DNA of 64,000 bases from Haloparvum alkalitolerans (GTDB lineage Archaea; Halobacteriota; Halobacteria; Halobacteriales; Haloferacaceae). Under the pieces are notes generated by a model, which was given only the letters and a program-made list of their open reading frames with translations, did not search any database and had not been told where the DNA came from. A program made the position numbers and the translations under genes. The stretch covers positions 55,514-119,513 of the forward strand of contig NZ_JBNLIA010000008.1 of NCBI RefSeq assembly GCF_050122995.1, given 5' to 3'. How positions within the stretch are numbered: the first letter of the stretch is position 1; every line of letters starts with the position of its first letter. Below, one piece after another: positions 53,121 to 61,336 of this stretch.

Positions 53121-54827
53121 CTACGGGAACGGGTGGTACGGCGCATCGAGGCGGGGCTCGAACCCCATCGACGCGGGGACCTCGCGTGCCCGCTCTCCGA
53201 AGAAGGGGTCACCGGTGAACAGCGGCTGCGCGGCCGGCACGAGTGCGCGGACGGCTTCGAACCCGAGCGCCGCCACGTCCCGCGTCGTCGTCCGCGCCGC
53301 GTAGGCGTCGAGGTCCGCATCGGCGAGTCTGTCGAGCACCGCGTCGAGTTCGGCGGTTCCGGCCGCGTCCGGGACGCCGAGCCCCTCGGCCGGCACCGCC
53401 GCGTCCGCGTCGAAGAACGCGCGCGTTTCCGCCGGGTAGTCGGCGTGGTCCCCGATCGCGGCGCCCTGCTCGGCGGCGGCATCGGGCCCCATCGCGCGCA
53501 GTTCCATCCAGTTCTGAAGCGCCTCCGACAGCGCGGAGCGGGCGGCCGCGTACGGGTCGAGATCCGCCGCGGAGCCGGCGGCGAACCGCGGCCAGTCGCC
53601 CTCGCGGTGGACGCCGACCGCGACCACGGGCACGTCCACGTCGGCGGTGACGAGCAGCGGCGTCACCGAGAGGTCCACGGCGTTCGCCCGCGCACGGAGC
53701 TCCGCGAAGGCCGGGTCCTCGTCCCCCTCGATCCGGAGTTCGAGCGGGTCGAGCGTCGAGTACCACGCGATCATCGTCGCGTCGCGCTCGACCGTCTCGT
53801 AGAGCCCGGAAAGCACCGCCTCGACGCCCGAGTTGCCGAGTCCGAGCCCCGTCGTGATCGACGGGCGGAAGCGACGCTCGTGGGGCGGGAACCGGACGAA
53901 CTCCGCGGGGAGCGCGGCGGCCTCACCGGTCGCGAGGTCCTCGCCGGTCACCCACGCGAGGGAGTCGTCGTCCTCCGCCCCGACCGTCTCGCGGTCGTCC
54001 GGCGTCACGAAGCGGGCGGGCGGGACCGGGTTCTCCACGGCCGTCGGGGGTCCCTCCGCGAAGTCGTCGGTCCGGTAGACCCCCGCGGCGTACCGCTCCA
54101 ACCCCTCGCCGATCGCCTTCATGAACGCCGCGTCCCAGTCGCGGTCGACGCCGGCCGCGAACTCCGCGGCGCGCGCGTCGCTGAACCCGGTCGTGTCCGC
54201 GACCCGGCCGATGTAGTACGGGACCGGGAACGACTCGCGCTCGCCCACCTCCGAGAGGATCCCGACGCGGTCGTCGACCGACCGCTCGGCGCGTTCGAGC
54301 GCGTCGTCGACCGAGACGTCGCGGTGCTCCCGCGGGACGGCGCCCTCGGGGTCTGACCCGCAGTCACAGAAGGGAACGGGGAGGAACCTGCGCTCCGCCC
54401 CTGGAACTTCGACGACCGTGTCGCCGACCGCCTCGCCGGAGAGGGCTTGGATCGTTCGTCGCCCCGCGACCGCACCCGCGTAGCGCACCGCCGAGCGGAC
54501 CCCGGCGGGGCGCTCTTCCGTCTCCGAGTCGCTCGCCGCGATGCGCCGGCGCAGGCAGTCGTAGCAGGCGTCCTCGAAGACGGTCACGGCGGCGTCGACG
54601 TCCGCGACGGGGGCCCCTCCGACCCCGCCGACCTCGACGGCGACCCACCGCTCGAGCGCCTCGTTCGCGCGCGCGAACGCGTCGGCGCCGGCCGTGCCGA
54701 CGACCACCGCGAAGTCGAAACCGTCCAGCAGGTCCGCCGCGACGGGCATGACGTTCACGTCGACGTCACCGAGCGCGGCGTCGACCGCGTCGACGGCCGG
54801 CCCGTCACCGACGAGTCCGATGTCCAT
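53121..54827 (-). CDS. YcaO-domain protein with N-terminal docking/zinc region (TOMM cyclodehydratase-like)
   Basis: 568 residues. The C-terminal ~370 residues are a YcaO ATP-dependent cyclodehydratase/thioamidation domain: KAIGEGLERYAAGVY (ATP/Mg site), SGLYETVERDATMIAWY (second Glu/Arg motif) and ALSEALQNWMELRAMGP. The N-terminal ~190 residues contain CYDCLRRRI and PFCDCGSD, four Cys that could bind zinc as in E1-like/Ocin-ThiF domains of azoline-forming enzymes. The protein ends in PYHPFP, a Pro-rich tail that in azoline-forming YcaO proteins lies close to the active site. No precursor peptide or dehydrogenase gene is adjacent. Confidence 0.83.
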   Translation of the reverse strand: MDIGLVGDGPAVDAVDAALGDVDVNVMPVAADLLDGFDFAVVVGTAGADAFARANEALERWVAVEVGGVGGAPVADVDAAVTVFEDACYDCLRRRIAASDSETEERPAGVRSAVRYAGAVAGRRTIQALSGEAVGDTVVEVPGAERRFLPVPFCDCGSDPEGAVPREHRDVSVDDALERAERSVDDRVGILSEVGERESFPVPYYIGRVADTTGFSDARAAEFAAGVDRDWDAAFMKAIGEGLERYAAGVYRTDDFAEGPPTAVENPVPPARFVTPDDRETVGAEDDDSLAWVTGEDLATGEAAALPAEFVRFPPHERRFRPSITTGLGLGNSGVEAVLSGLYETVERDATMIAWYSTLDPLELRIEGDEDPAFAELRARANAVDLSVTPLLVTADVDVPVVAVGVHREGDWPRFAAGSAADLDPYAAARSALSEALQNWMELRAMGPDAAAEQGAAIGDHADYPAETRAFFDADAAVPAEGLGVPDAAGTAELDAVLDRLADADLDAYAARTTTRDVAALGFEAVRALVPAAQPLFTGDPFFGERAREVPASMGFEPRLDAPYHPFP

Positions 54828-54909
54828 GGACGCGGCAACGACGAGCGGGGAGAAAAAGCCACGGGAGGGCACGACGCCGGGCCGGCAGGCGGCCGCGGCG
54901 CGACCGCCG

Positions 54910-55725
54910 TCAGTTGAGTGCGCTCTGAACGACGTCCGCGAGCTGGTCGACGGAGGCGTCCTTCAGCCGGTCGTCGCCGAGCTTCAGGCGGAGCCGGGGG
55001 CGGCCGACGTCGATGGGCACCTTCTCGGTGTCGATGAGGCCGAGGTCCTCGAGGCGGGTCTTCGTCCGGGAGAACGTCGCCTTCGAGGCGATCCCCACGT
55101 CCTCGCCCCACTTCGAGATGTCGTACAGCAGCACGTCGTTCTTCGCGGCGACGAGCAGCGAGACGGTCACCTCGTCGAGGCCGTCGCCGTTGCCGCGGGC
55201 GGTCTCCATCGAGGCGAGCACGTCGTCGAAGTCCTCGCGTGTGGCATCGCCGATCTCCTCGGTCATCGTCTCGCGGACGCGACTGATCGCGGGCGTCCGG
55301 AGTCGGTACTCCTCGGCTTCCTCGAAGGCGTCGCGGTACGTCGAGAAGACCTCCTCGACGAATTCCGCGTCGTCGCTGGAAAGCGCGGCGACGCGACCGC
55401 CGGTCGAGACGAGCGCGACGACCCGGTCCGCCGAGACGAACAGCGCGTTGTCGGCGTCGGTCGAGAGGACCCGCAGCGAGAGCGATCCCCCCTCGACGAG
55501 GTCCGCCGCCTTCGAGGCGATCAGGAAGTCGTCCATCACGTCCTTCAGTACGTCCTCGTCGGCGAGCAGACACAGCTCGGGGAGCGTGTCGCTCTCGATG
55601 CCCGCCTCCACGATCGCTTCGACGGTTTCGGCCGAGGGATCCACGACGAGGAGCTCGCCCTCCGTCTCCGCGAACGCGTCCTCGAGGATATTCTCGAGAT
55701 CGGTTTCGAGTAAATTCGACACCAT
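54910..55725 (-). CDS. tbsP: TbsP-like transcriptional regulator (DUF5821)
   Basis: 271 residues. The N-terminal region (VSNLLETDLENILEDAF; LLVVDPSAETVEAIVEAGI) is a sensor-like fold. The C-terminus is a winged helix (EVTVSLLVAAKNDVLLYDISKWGEDVGIASKATFSRTKTRLEDLGLI in segments). It resembles the haloarchaeal family called TbsP, known as a partner of TrmB in glucose-responsive control in Haloferax; the name is from memory and moderately sure. The ATG at 55725 follows an AT-rich TTAATATTAAATATC (55750-55770), a strong TATA region. It is about 4 kb from the TrmB gene. Confidence 0.78.
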   Translation of the reverse strand: MVSNLLETDLENILEDAFAETEGELLVVDPSAETVEAIVEAGIESDTLPELCLLADEDVLKDVMDDFLIASKAADLVEGGSLSLRVLSTDADNALFVSADRVVALVSTGGRVAALSSDDAEFVEEVFSTYRDAFEEAEEYRLRTPAISRVRETMTEEIGDATREDFDDVLASMETARGNGDGLDEVTVSLLVAAKNDVLLYDISKWGEDVGIASKATFSRTKTRLEDLGLIDTEKVPIDVGRPRLRLKLGDDRLKDASVDQLADVVQSALN

Positions 55726-55867
55726 AATTCTATGCGTATAACGGCGCGTGAGATATTTAATATTAACGGGATCACCCACCTGGAGAATCCCCAATAGAGG
55801 CGTCAACGGCTCCGATTTCTGGCTTATTCCGATCACCGAAGTCGGACGTCCGGTCCGCGGCGGCCGG

Positions 55868-57889
55868 TCAGATGGCCTCGGCCAGCTCCGACGACCACCG
55901 GAGGTCCCCCTCGTACAGTACCGGCATCACGTCGAGCGACAGGAGGTCCCGAAGCCGGGAGGCGTCGACGAGGAATTCCCGCCGCGTTCCGCACAGCTGC
56001 GAGACGCCGTCGGTCTGCAACGGCGACCGATAGACGCCGCCGTGAGCCCTCGGCGTGTACGCGTCGTGGACCACGCGGTACCCGCCGTCGGCCGGTTCGA
56101 CCTCCAGGACCGTCGGCACCTCGTCCCCTCGCGGTGTGAGCGCGTGGGTTCCGTCGCCCACGACCACGTAGTCCTTGCCGGTCATCACCCGGCGACGGGC
56201 CAGCGAGAGGGCGCGCTCGAACCCGAACCCGGCCATCAGCAGGCGCGCGAACGCGGTCCCGACGAGCGCGGCGTTGCCGTCCAGCACGCGGTTGAACGTG
56301 ACGCCGCCGGCGACGCTGCCGCGGCGGATCAGGTCGAGCCCCTCGTAGTAGGAGCCGCACGCGTTGAGGAAGAACGTCTGCGCGTTCGATTCGTCCAGCT
56401 CCGCGGCCGCGAAGTGACCGTCCGGGCAGACGAACCCCGCCGGCTCGCAGTGGCCGATGAAGTGGATCAGGTCGTGTGACTCCTCGAAGAGCGCGGCCAG
56501 CTCGTCGGTCGTGACCTGCTCGCGAACCGTCACGTCGACGTCGAGCTCCGCGGCCCGCTTCCGGTACACTTCCACCGCGGCGTCGCCCTCGGTCGACATC
56601 TCGAGGTCGTTGACGACCGCGACGACCGAGATGGACTCCCCCGAGCGGTCGCGGTAGCGGGCGCGGTTCTCGTAGGCCTCGGGGAGCGCCTTGAACACGT
56701 CTATCGGCGCGGAGTCGGCGAGCCAGCCGTGGGTCCGTCCGGAGCCGAGCGAGGGCTTCGAGAGGTCGACGCTCACGGAGTCCCGACCGCGGATGAAGTC
56801 GTCCAGGGACCGCTTCAGCCACTCGGCGTCGGGGAGCGGTTCGACCTCCGGCGCGAACACCTGCGGCACGTTGGACAGCAGGTGCGGCAGCGTCCGCACG
56901 CTCTCGTAGTCCGGCCGGAGGTACATCGAGAGGTGCCAGTCCGGTAGCTCGCCGGCTATCGCGTCGTAGTCGGCGGCCATGTACCGGTCGACGCGTTCGG
57001 CCACGGGCAACGGATACGTCCCGTCCGGGTCCAGGGCCAGCCGGTCGAGCAGCCGCGTCTCGGCGAGGTCCGTTCCCCGCGGTCCGGCGCTTCGGACGAG
57101 GCAGTCGAGGTGGAAGACGCGCCTGAGCGCGGCGGCCGCGGTGAGGCCCCCCGAGCCGTCCGTGAGGCTCCACTCGCGACCGGCCCGGAGCACGGGGGCG
57201 GCGTCGGTGTCGGTCTCCACCCGCGCCCCGACGTAGTGCGTGAGCGGCGCGACCCGGAGCAGCACGCCCAGGTCCGGCGGAACGGCGATCTCCGGGCGGG
57301 GCCCTTCGAGCGGCGACTCGCGCGCGGCCGGCGGGATCGACTTCCCCTCGCCGAACCTCACCGTCGGCGGCTGCGTCCGCATCTCGGGGCGGGATCGATC
57401 CGGCGACGCCGTCCGGTGGCTCGTCGCCATCGCGGTGAGCGCGGTCGCGACTCCCGACGGGGTCGCCGGAACGGTCATCGACGCCCGAGGGCGCCTCGTT
57501 CCCGTCCCGAAGCCCACGGCCACCGGGGTCGCAGCCGGGAACGTCAGGACGACGGCGTCGACCGCCGGCTTCGCGACCGTCGCCGCGCCGTCGAACCGGA
57601 GGACCGTCCCGACCGGCGTCGCGATCCGGACGCGGTGGGCGGCGGCGTCCAGGTCGACCGGACCGGGATCGCCGGCTAGCTCCCGCCGACCGCCGTCGTC
57701 GAGGTTCTCGACCGTCACGAGCGTCCCGTCGAGTCGGAGTCGCCGCGCGGTGACCGTCGTTCGGCCGTCGACCGCGCGGTCGAACGCGGGCGCGGTTCCG
57801 CCGGGTTCGAACCGCCCCGCGACGGTCGCCGAGCGCCCCTCGGCGTCGACCACGCGGAGTTCATTCCGCGACGATTCGACCTGCACCAT
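55868..57889 (-). CDS. CHAT-domain (caspase-like) protease
   Basis: 673 residues. The C-terminal half is a CHAT peptidase domain: HFIGHCEP with candidate catalytic His480 and FFLNACGSYYEG with Cys511, the spacing typical of caspase-like His/Cys pairs, then GVTFNRVLDGNAALVGTAFARLLMAGFGFERAL. The N-terminal ~330 residues are beta-rich and hydrophilic (MVQVESSRNELRVVDAEGRSATVAG) and I do not recognise a domain there. No TPR repeats and no signal peptide are visible. A TATA-like CATTTAGG (about 57913-57921) gives a leaderless ATG at 57889. The substrate is unknown. Confidence 0.83.
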   Translation of the reverse strand: MVQVESSRNELRVVDAEGRSATVAGRFEPGGTAPAFDRAVDGRTTVTARRLRLDGTLVTVENLDDGGRRELAGDPGPVDLDAAAHRVRIATPVGTVLRFDGAATVAKPAVDAVVLTFPAATPVAVGFGTGTRRPRASMTVPATPSGVATALTAMATSHRTASPDRSRPEMRTQPPTVRFGEGKSIPPAARESPLEGPRPEIAVPPDLGVLLRVAPLTHYVGARVETDTDAAPVLRAGREWSLTDGSGGLTAAAALRRVFHLDCLVRSAGPRGTDLAETRLLDRLALDPDGTYPLPVAERVDRYMAADYDAIAGELPDWHLSMYLRPDYESVRTLPHLLSNVPQVFAPEVEPLPDAEWLKRSLDDFIRGRDSVSVDLSKPSLGSGRTHGWLADSAPIDVFKALPEAYENRARYRDRSGESISVVAVVNDLEMSTEGDAAVEVYRKRAAELDVDVTVREQVTTDELAALFEESHDLIHFIGHCEPAGFVCPDGHFAAAELDESNAQTFFLNACGSYYEGLDLIRRGSVAGGVTFNRVLDGNAALVGTAFARLLMAGFGFERALSLARRRVMTGKDYVVVGDGTHALTPRGDEVPTVLEVEPADGGYRVVHDAYTPRAHGGVYRSPLQTDGVSQLCGTRREFLVDASRLRDLLSLDVMPVLYEGDLRWSSELAEAI

Positions 57890-58065
57890 TGGGTCGGAGA
57901 GACCCTCCGTGCGCCTAAATGCGTGTCGGCACCGGAGGGGTACGGGGGCCATCGCGATCGCATGCGGGAGCGGCCGCGACCCGCTCTCACGGACGCCGGA
58001 GCGCCGCCCCCGGCAACCGTCCGCGGGACGGACAGCTTTTTGGTCGCGTCACACGCGGTTCGCGT

Positions 58066-59313
58066 ATGGACTACGACACGGTGCGGGAGACGGACCCGGC
58101 GGTCGCGGACGCGCTGTCCGGCGAGGTCGAGCGACAGCAGGAGACGCTCGCGATGATCGCCAGCGAGAACCACGTCAGCGAGGCCGTCATGGAGGCGCAG
58201 GGGAGCGCGCTCACCAACAAGTACGCGGAGGGGTACCCCGACCAGCGCTACTACGCGGGCTGTGAGTACGCCGACGAGGTCGAGGAGCTGGCCATCGAGC
58301 GCGCGAAGGAGCTCTACGGCGCCGAGCACGTCAACGTCCAGCCGCACTCGGGCTCCAGCGCGAACATCGCCGTCTACGTCGCCGCCCTGGAGCCTGGCGA
58401 CTCGATCCTGAGCCTGGACCTGACCCACGGCGGCCACCTCTCGCACGGCCACCACGCCAACTTCGTGGGCGAGCACTTCGACGTGACCCACTACGAGGTG
58501 GACCCCGAAACGGGCTACATCGATTACGCCGCGCTCCGCGAGACGGCCGAGGAGATCGAGCCGGACATGATCGTCTCCGGCTACTCCGCGTACCCCCGAG
58601 AGGTCGAGTGGGAGCGCATCCAGGCCGCCGCGGAAGCGGCCGACGCCTACCACCTCGCCGACATCGCCCACATCACCGGCCTGGTCGCCGCGGGCGAGCA
58701 CCCCTCGCCGGTCGGCATCGCCGACTTCGTCACCGGATCGACGCACAAGACCATTCGCGCCGGTCGCGGCGGGATCATCATGTGCGGCGAGGAGTTCGCC
58801 TCCGCGGTCGATAAGGCGATCATCCCCGGCACGCAGGGCGGTCCCCTGATGCACAACGTCGCCGGCAAGGCGGTCGGCTTCAAGGAGGCGCTCCAACCGG
58901 AGTTCGACTCGTACGCCGCACAGGTCGTGAGCAATGCCGAGGCGCTCGCCGAGCGCTTCCGCGAGCACGGCTACGAGCTGGTCTCCGGCGGCACGGACAC
59001 CCACCTCGTGCTCATCGACCTCCGGGAGTCCCACCCGGACACCTCCGGCGGCGACGCCGAGGAGGCGCTCGCGGCCGCGAACATCGTCCTCAACGCCAAC
59101 ACCGTGCCGGGCGAGACCCGGACCCCCTTCGACCCCTCCGGCATCCGCGTCGGCACGCCCGCGCTCACCACGCGCGGCTTCGAGGAGGCGGAGATGCGCG
59201 AGGTCGCGGACCTGATCCACCGCGTGGTCGACAACGTCGACGAGGAGGACGTGGTCTACGAGGTCGGCGAGCGCGTCGCCGAACTCTGCGAGCAGTTCCC
59301 GCTGTACGAGTAG
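58066..59313 (+). CDS. glyA: Serine hydroxymethyltransferase
   Basis: A 415-residue PLP enzyme interconverting serine and glycine with tetrahydrofolate. The PLP Lys is in TGSTHKTIRAGRGG, and earlier motifs include MIASENHVSEAV, NKYAEGYPDQRYYAG, NVQPHSGSSAN and HLADIAHITGLVAAG. Full length and intact. It supplies methylene-tetrahydrofolate for FolD (16 kb). The ATG at 58066 follows a TTTTTGG-type TATA-like run. Divergent from the CHAT gene. Confidence 0.97.
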   Translation: MDYDTVRETDPAVADALSGEVERQQETLAMIASENHVSEAVMEAQGSALTNKYAEGYPDQRYYAGCEYADEVEELAIERAKELYGAEHVNVQPHSGSSANIAVYVAALEPGDSILSLDLTHGGHLSHGHHANFVGEHFDVTHYEVDPETGYIDYAALRETAEEIEPDMIVSGYSAYPREVEWERIQAAAEAADAYHLADIAHITGLVAAGEHPSPVGIADFVTGSTHKTIRAGRGGIIMCGEEFASAVDKAIIPGTQGGPLMHNVAGKAVGFKEALQPEFDSYAAQVVSNAEALAERFREHGYELVSGGTDTHLVLIDLRESHPDTSGGDAEEALAAANIVLNANTVPGETRTPFDPSGIRVGTPALTTRGFEEAEMREVADLIHRVVDNVDEEDVVYEVGERVAELCEQFPLYE

Positions 59314-59567
59314 GGCTGGGGTGTGGCCGTGCTCTGCGGCCGACCCGTCCCCACCCCGTGCGGGCCTTCTCCGTCCTGCGGTCGGCTATTTCTCTCCTCG
59401 GTGGCACGGACCGATTCGAAGGGGGCAGTGTCACCGAGTTTTGCTGAGCCAGCCGAGACAGTAGGGACGTGTCCGAGAGAGGGGAAGTCAGTCGTTTAAC
59501 CGAGCCGGCGTCCGTAGCCAGGTTGACGGCGTATCGGCCGGGTTCACCGTTTCCACGCCGTCACAGC

Positions 59568-60291
59568 TCAGTTAACGGCCTTCGAGAGTTCCGCACCCGC
59601 TTTGAACTCGACCACGTTCTTCGCCGCGGTCTGGATCCCTTTTCCTGTCTGCGGATTTCGCCCGGTTCGGGCGGAGCGCTTCGAGATGCTGAACGTGCCG
59701 AACCCCTCGTTCTGGTCCTCCCGTCCACCCAACGACAGCCGATCACCTTTTTTCAGTGCCTTCGTCGTCGCGTTGATGAACGCGTCGAGCGCTCGCCTCG
59801 CGTCGTCCTCCGATAGCCCCTCGGGCGAGTCGCGTCCCGTTTCGCTCGCGACGTACTCCGCGTCGATCACCACGTCGGCGTTCCGGCACTTTGCGCTGGC
59901 CTCGTCACCCTTGCCGGGGTTGAGACCGAGGGCGGCCGCGAACTCCGGGCAGGCGTCGAACGTCACCGGCGAGTCGTCTGCAGGCCCGTTTCGGGACCCC
60001 GGATTTCCCCGTCCGGGCGGAGCGCTTCGAGATACTGAACGACCCGAAGCCGACCAGCACGGCGCTGTCGTCCTTCTCCAAGGCTTTCGTCGTCGCGTCG
60101 GTGAACGTGTCGAGCGCCCGCTTCGCATCCGACCCGCTCAGTCCGGCCTCGCTCGCCATCGCCTCGATCAGTTCCGCTTTGTTCATCGCCGCGGCCTGTC
60201 CCGTCGCGGTCAACAGGCCCACTCCGAGCGCTGTCGAGAGGACAGCGCCCCTCCGCAGAACGGTTCGCCGGGACAGAACGTTTTGAGACAT
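59568..60291 (-). pseudogene. Tat-exported tandem HU-family DNA-binding protein, frameshifted
   Basis: A single gene of 724 bases with a frameshift. It opens with a twin-arginine signal (VLSRRTVLRRGAVLSTALG, ending GQAAA), immediately followed by Met36 and a bacterial-type HU domain (MNKAELIEAMASEAGLSGSDAKRAL..., VGFGSFSISKRSARTG). The frame breaks in the DNA-binding arm: at about 60007-60010 the first copy reads GGGGAAATCCG where the second copy has GGGCGAAATCCG, i.e. 2 bases short. In the other frame the arm continues (NPGSRNGPADDSPVTF), then a second HU domain (FGTFSISKRSARTGRNPQTGKG ... AAKNVVEFKAGAELSKAVN) ends the protein. If intact it would be about 241 residues. It is either a recent pseudogene, a sequencing error or a recoded gene. 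Confidence 0.8.
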
Positions 60292-60627
60292 GATACCTTT
60301 ACTCACAACCCTCTGACGCTGCATACGTATATAAATATATTTTAAATTTCTATTTTTGTATTATCGTATCGTGATCACTTCTGTTCAAAACCGAACGCGA
60401 ACAGGAACGGTTTCGGTGGAACGGAGGCACTTTGCGACGCCGGACTTCGCCCCGTCTCTGAGTGCACACGGCTCTGAGCAACCGTCGAATCTCGCGGAAG
60501 ATCCACGGCCTCATCCGACACCTTCGGTCCGGACTGCGGGAACCGCGGCACTCCCCCGGCCGCCGTCGCTTCGGGCAGTCCCTCGGCCGCCGTCGCTTAG
60601 AAGTCCCCGGCGTGCGAGGCGTCGGAC
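60292..60627. other. AT-rich intergenic region between the HU gene and cinA
   Basis: 336 bases without a gene. The segment 60320-60375 is nearly all A/T (TATATAAATATATTTTAAA), extreme for this genome, and holds the TATA box of the HU gene on the minus strand about 35-50 bases before its start. Near cinA, the stretch GGCCGCCGTCGCTT occurs twice (about 60556 and 60587). CGCTTAGAAG at about 60594 serves as a TATA-like box for cinA. Confidence 0.6.
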
Positions 60628-61227
60628 ATGCCCGAGGAGACCCCGATCAGCGGCTTCGAGTCGTCGACCGCGGCGGAGCTCGAGGATGGCGAGTGGACCG
60701 GCGACCGCGCGGTCGAGGAAGTCGTCGGCGACCTGCTCTCGGAGCGCGGCGAGACGGTCGCGGTCGCGGAGTCGCTCACCGGCGGCCTGATCGGCTCGAC
60801 GATCACGGACGTACCCGGCTCCAGCGACTACTTCGACCGGAGCCTCGCCACCTACGCCTACGACGCGAAGCGACAGGAACTGGCGGTCCCGCGCGAGGAC
60901 CTGGACGCCTACGGCGCCGTGAGCGCGCCGGTCGCGCGCGCGATGGCGCAGGGCGTCCGCGACCGGTCGGACACGACGTGGGGCGTCTCCGCAACCGGCG
61001 TGGCGGGCCCCGGCGGCGGGCAGCGCGACAAGCCGGTCGGCCTGCTGTACGTGGGCGTCGCCTTCGCCGCGCCGTGGGGGACCGAGGCGTCGTTCACCCG
61101 GTCGCGGCGCTTCGAACTCGACGGCGACCGCGCGGCGATCAAGCGGAAGAGCGTCGTCTGCGCGCTCGCGGAGCTGGTCCGGGCGGTCCGCGAGACGGCG
61201 CCCACGAGCGAATTCGGGGACGAGTGA
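60628..61227 (+). CDS. pncC: CinA C-terminal domain / nicotinamide-nucleotide amidohydrolase
   Basis: 199 residues. The PncC/CinA-C domain begins ETVAVAESLTGGLIGSTITDVPGSSDYFDRSLATY and continues VSATGVAGPGGG...PVGLLYVG and RSRRFELDGDRAAIKRKSV. The catalytic Ser and Lys region is intact. It converts nicotinamide mononucleotide to nicotinate mononucleotide in NAD recycling. The N-terminal ~30 residues are acidic and specific to halophiles. Leaderless ATG at 60628. Confidence 0.9.
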   Translation: MPEETPISGFESSTAAELEDGEWTGDRAVEEVVGDLLSERGETVAVAESLTGGLIGSTITDVPGSSDYFDRSLATYAYDAKRQELAVPREDLDAYGAVSAPVARAMAQGVRDRSDTTWGVSATGVAGPGGGQRDKPVGLLYVGVAFAAPWGTEASFTRSRRFELDGDRAAIKRKSVVCALAELVRAVRETAPTSEFGDE

Positions 61228-61336
61228 CCGAGTCAGACACAAGCCGCTCGACCGCCGTCTCGTCGGAGCCGCGATTTACGCGGTTCCGTACGCGCGTTCG
61301 GACAGCCTTTTGTCCGGATCCGTCGAGGATCCGGTG

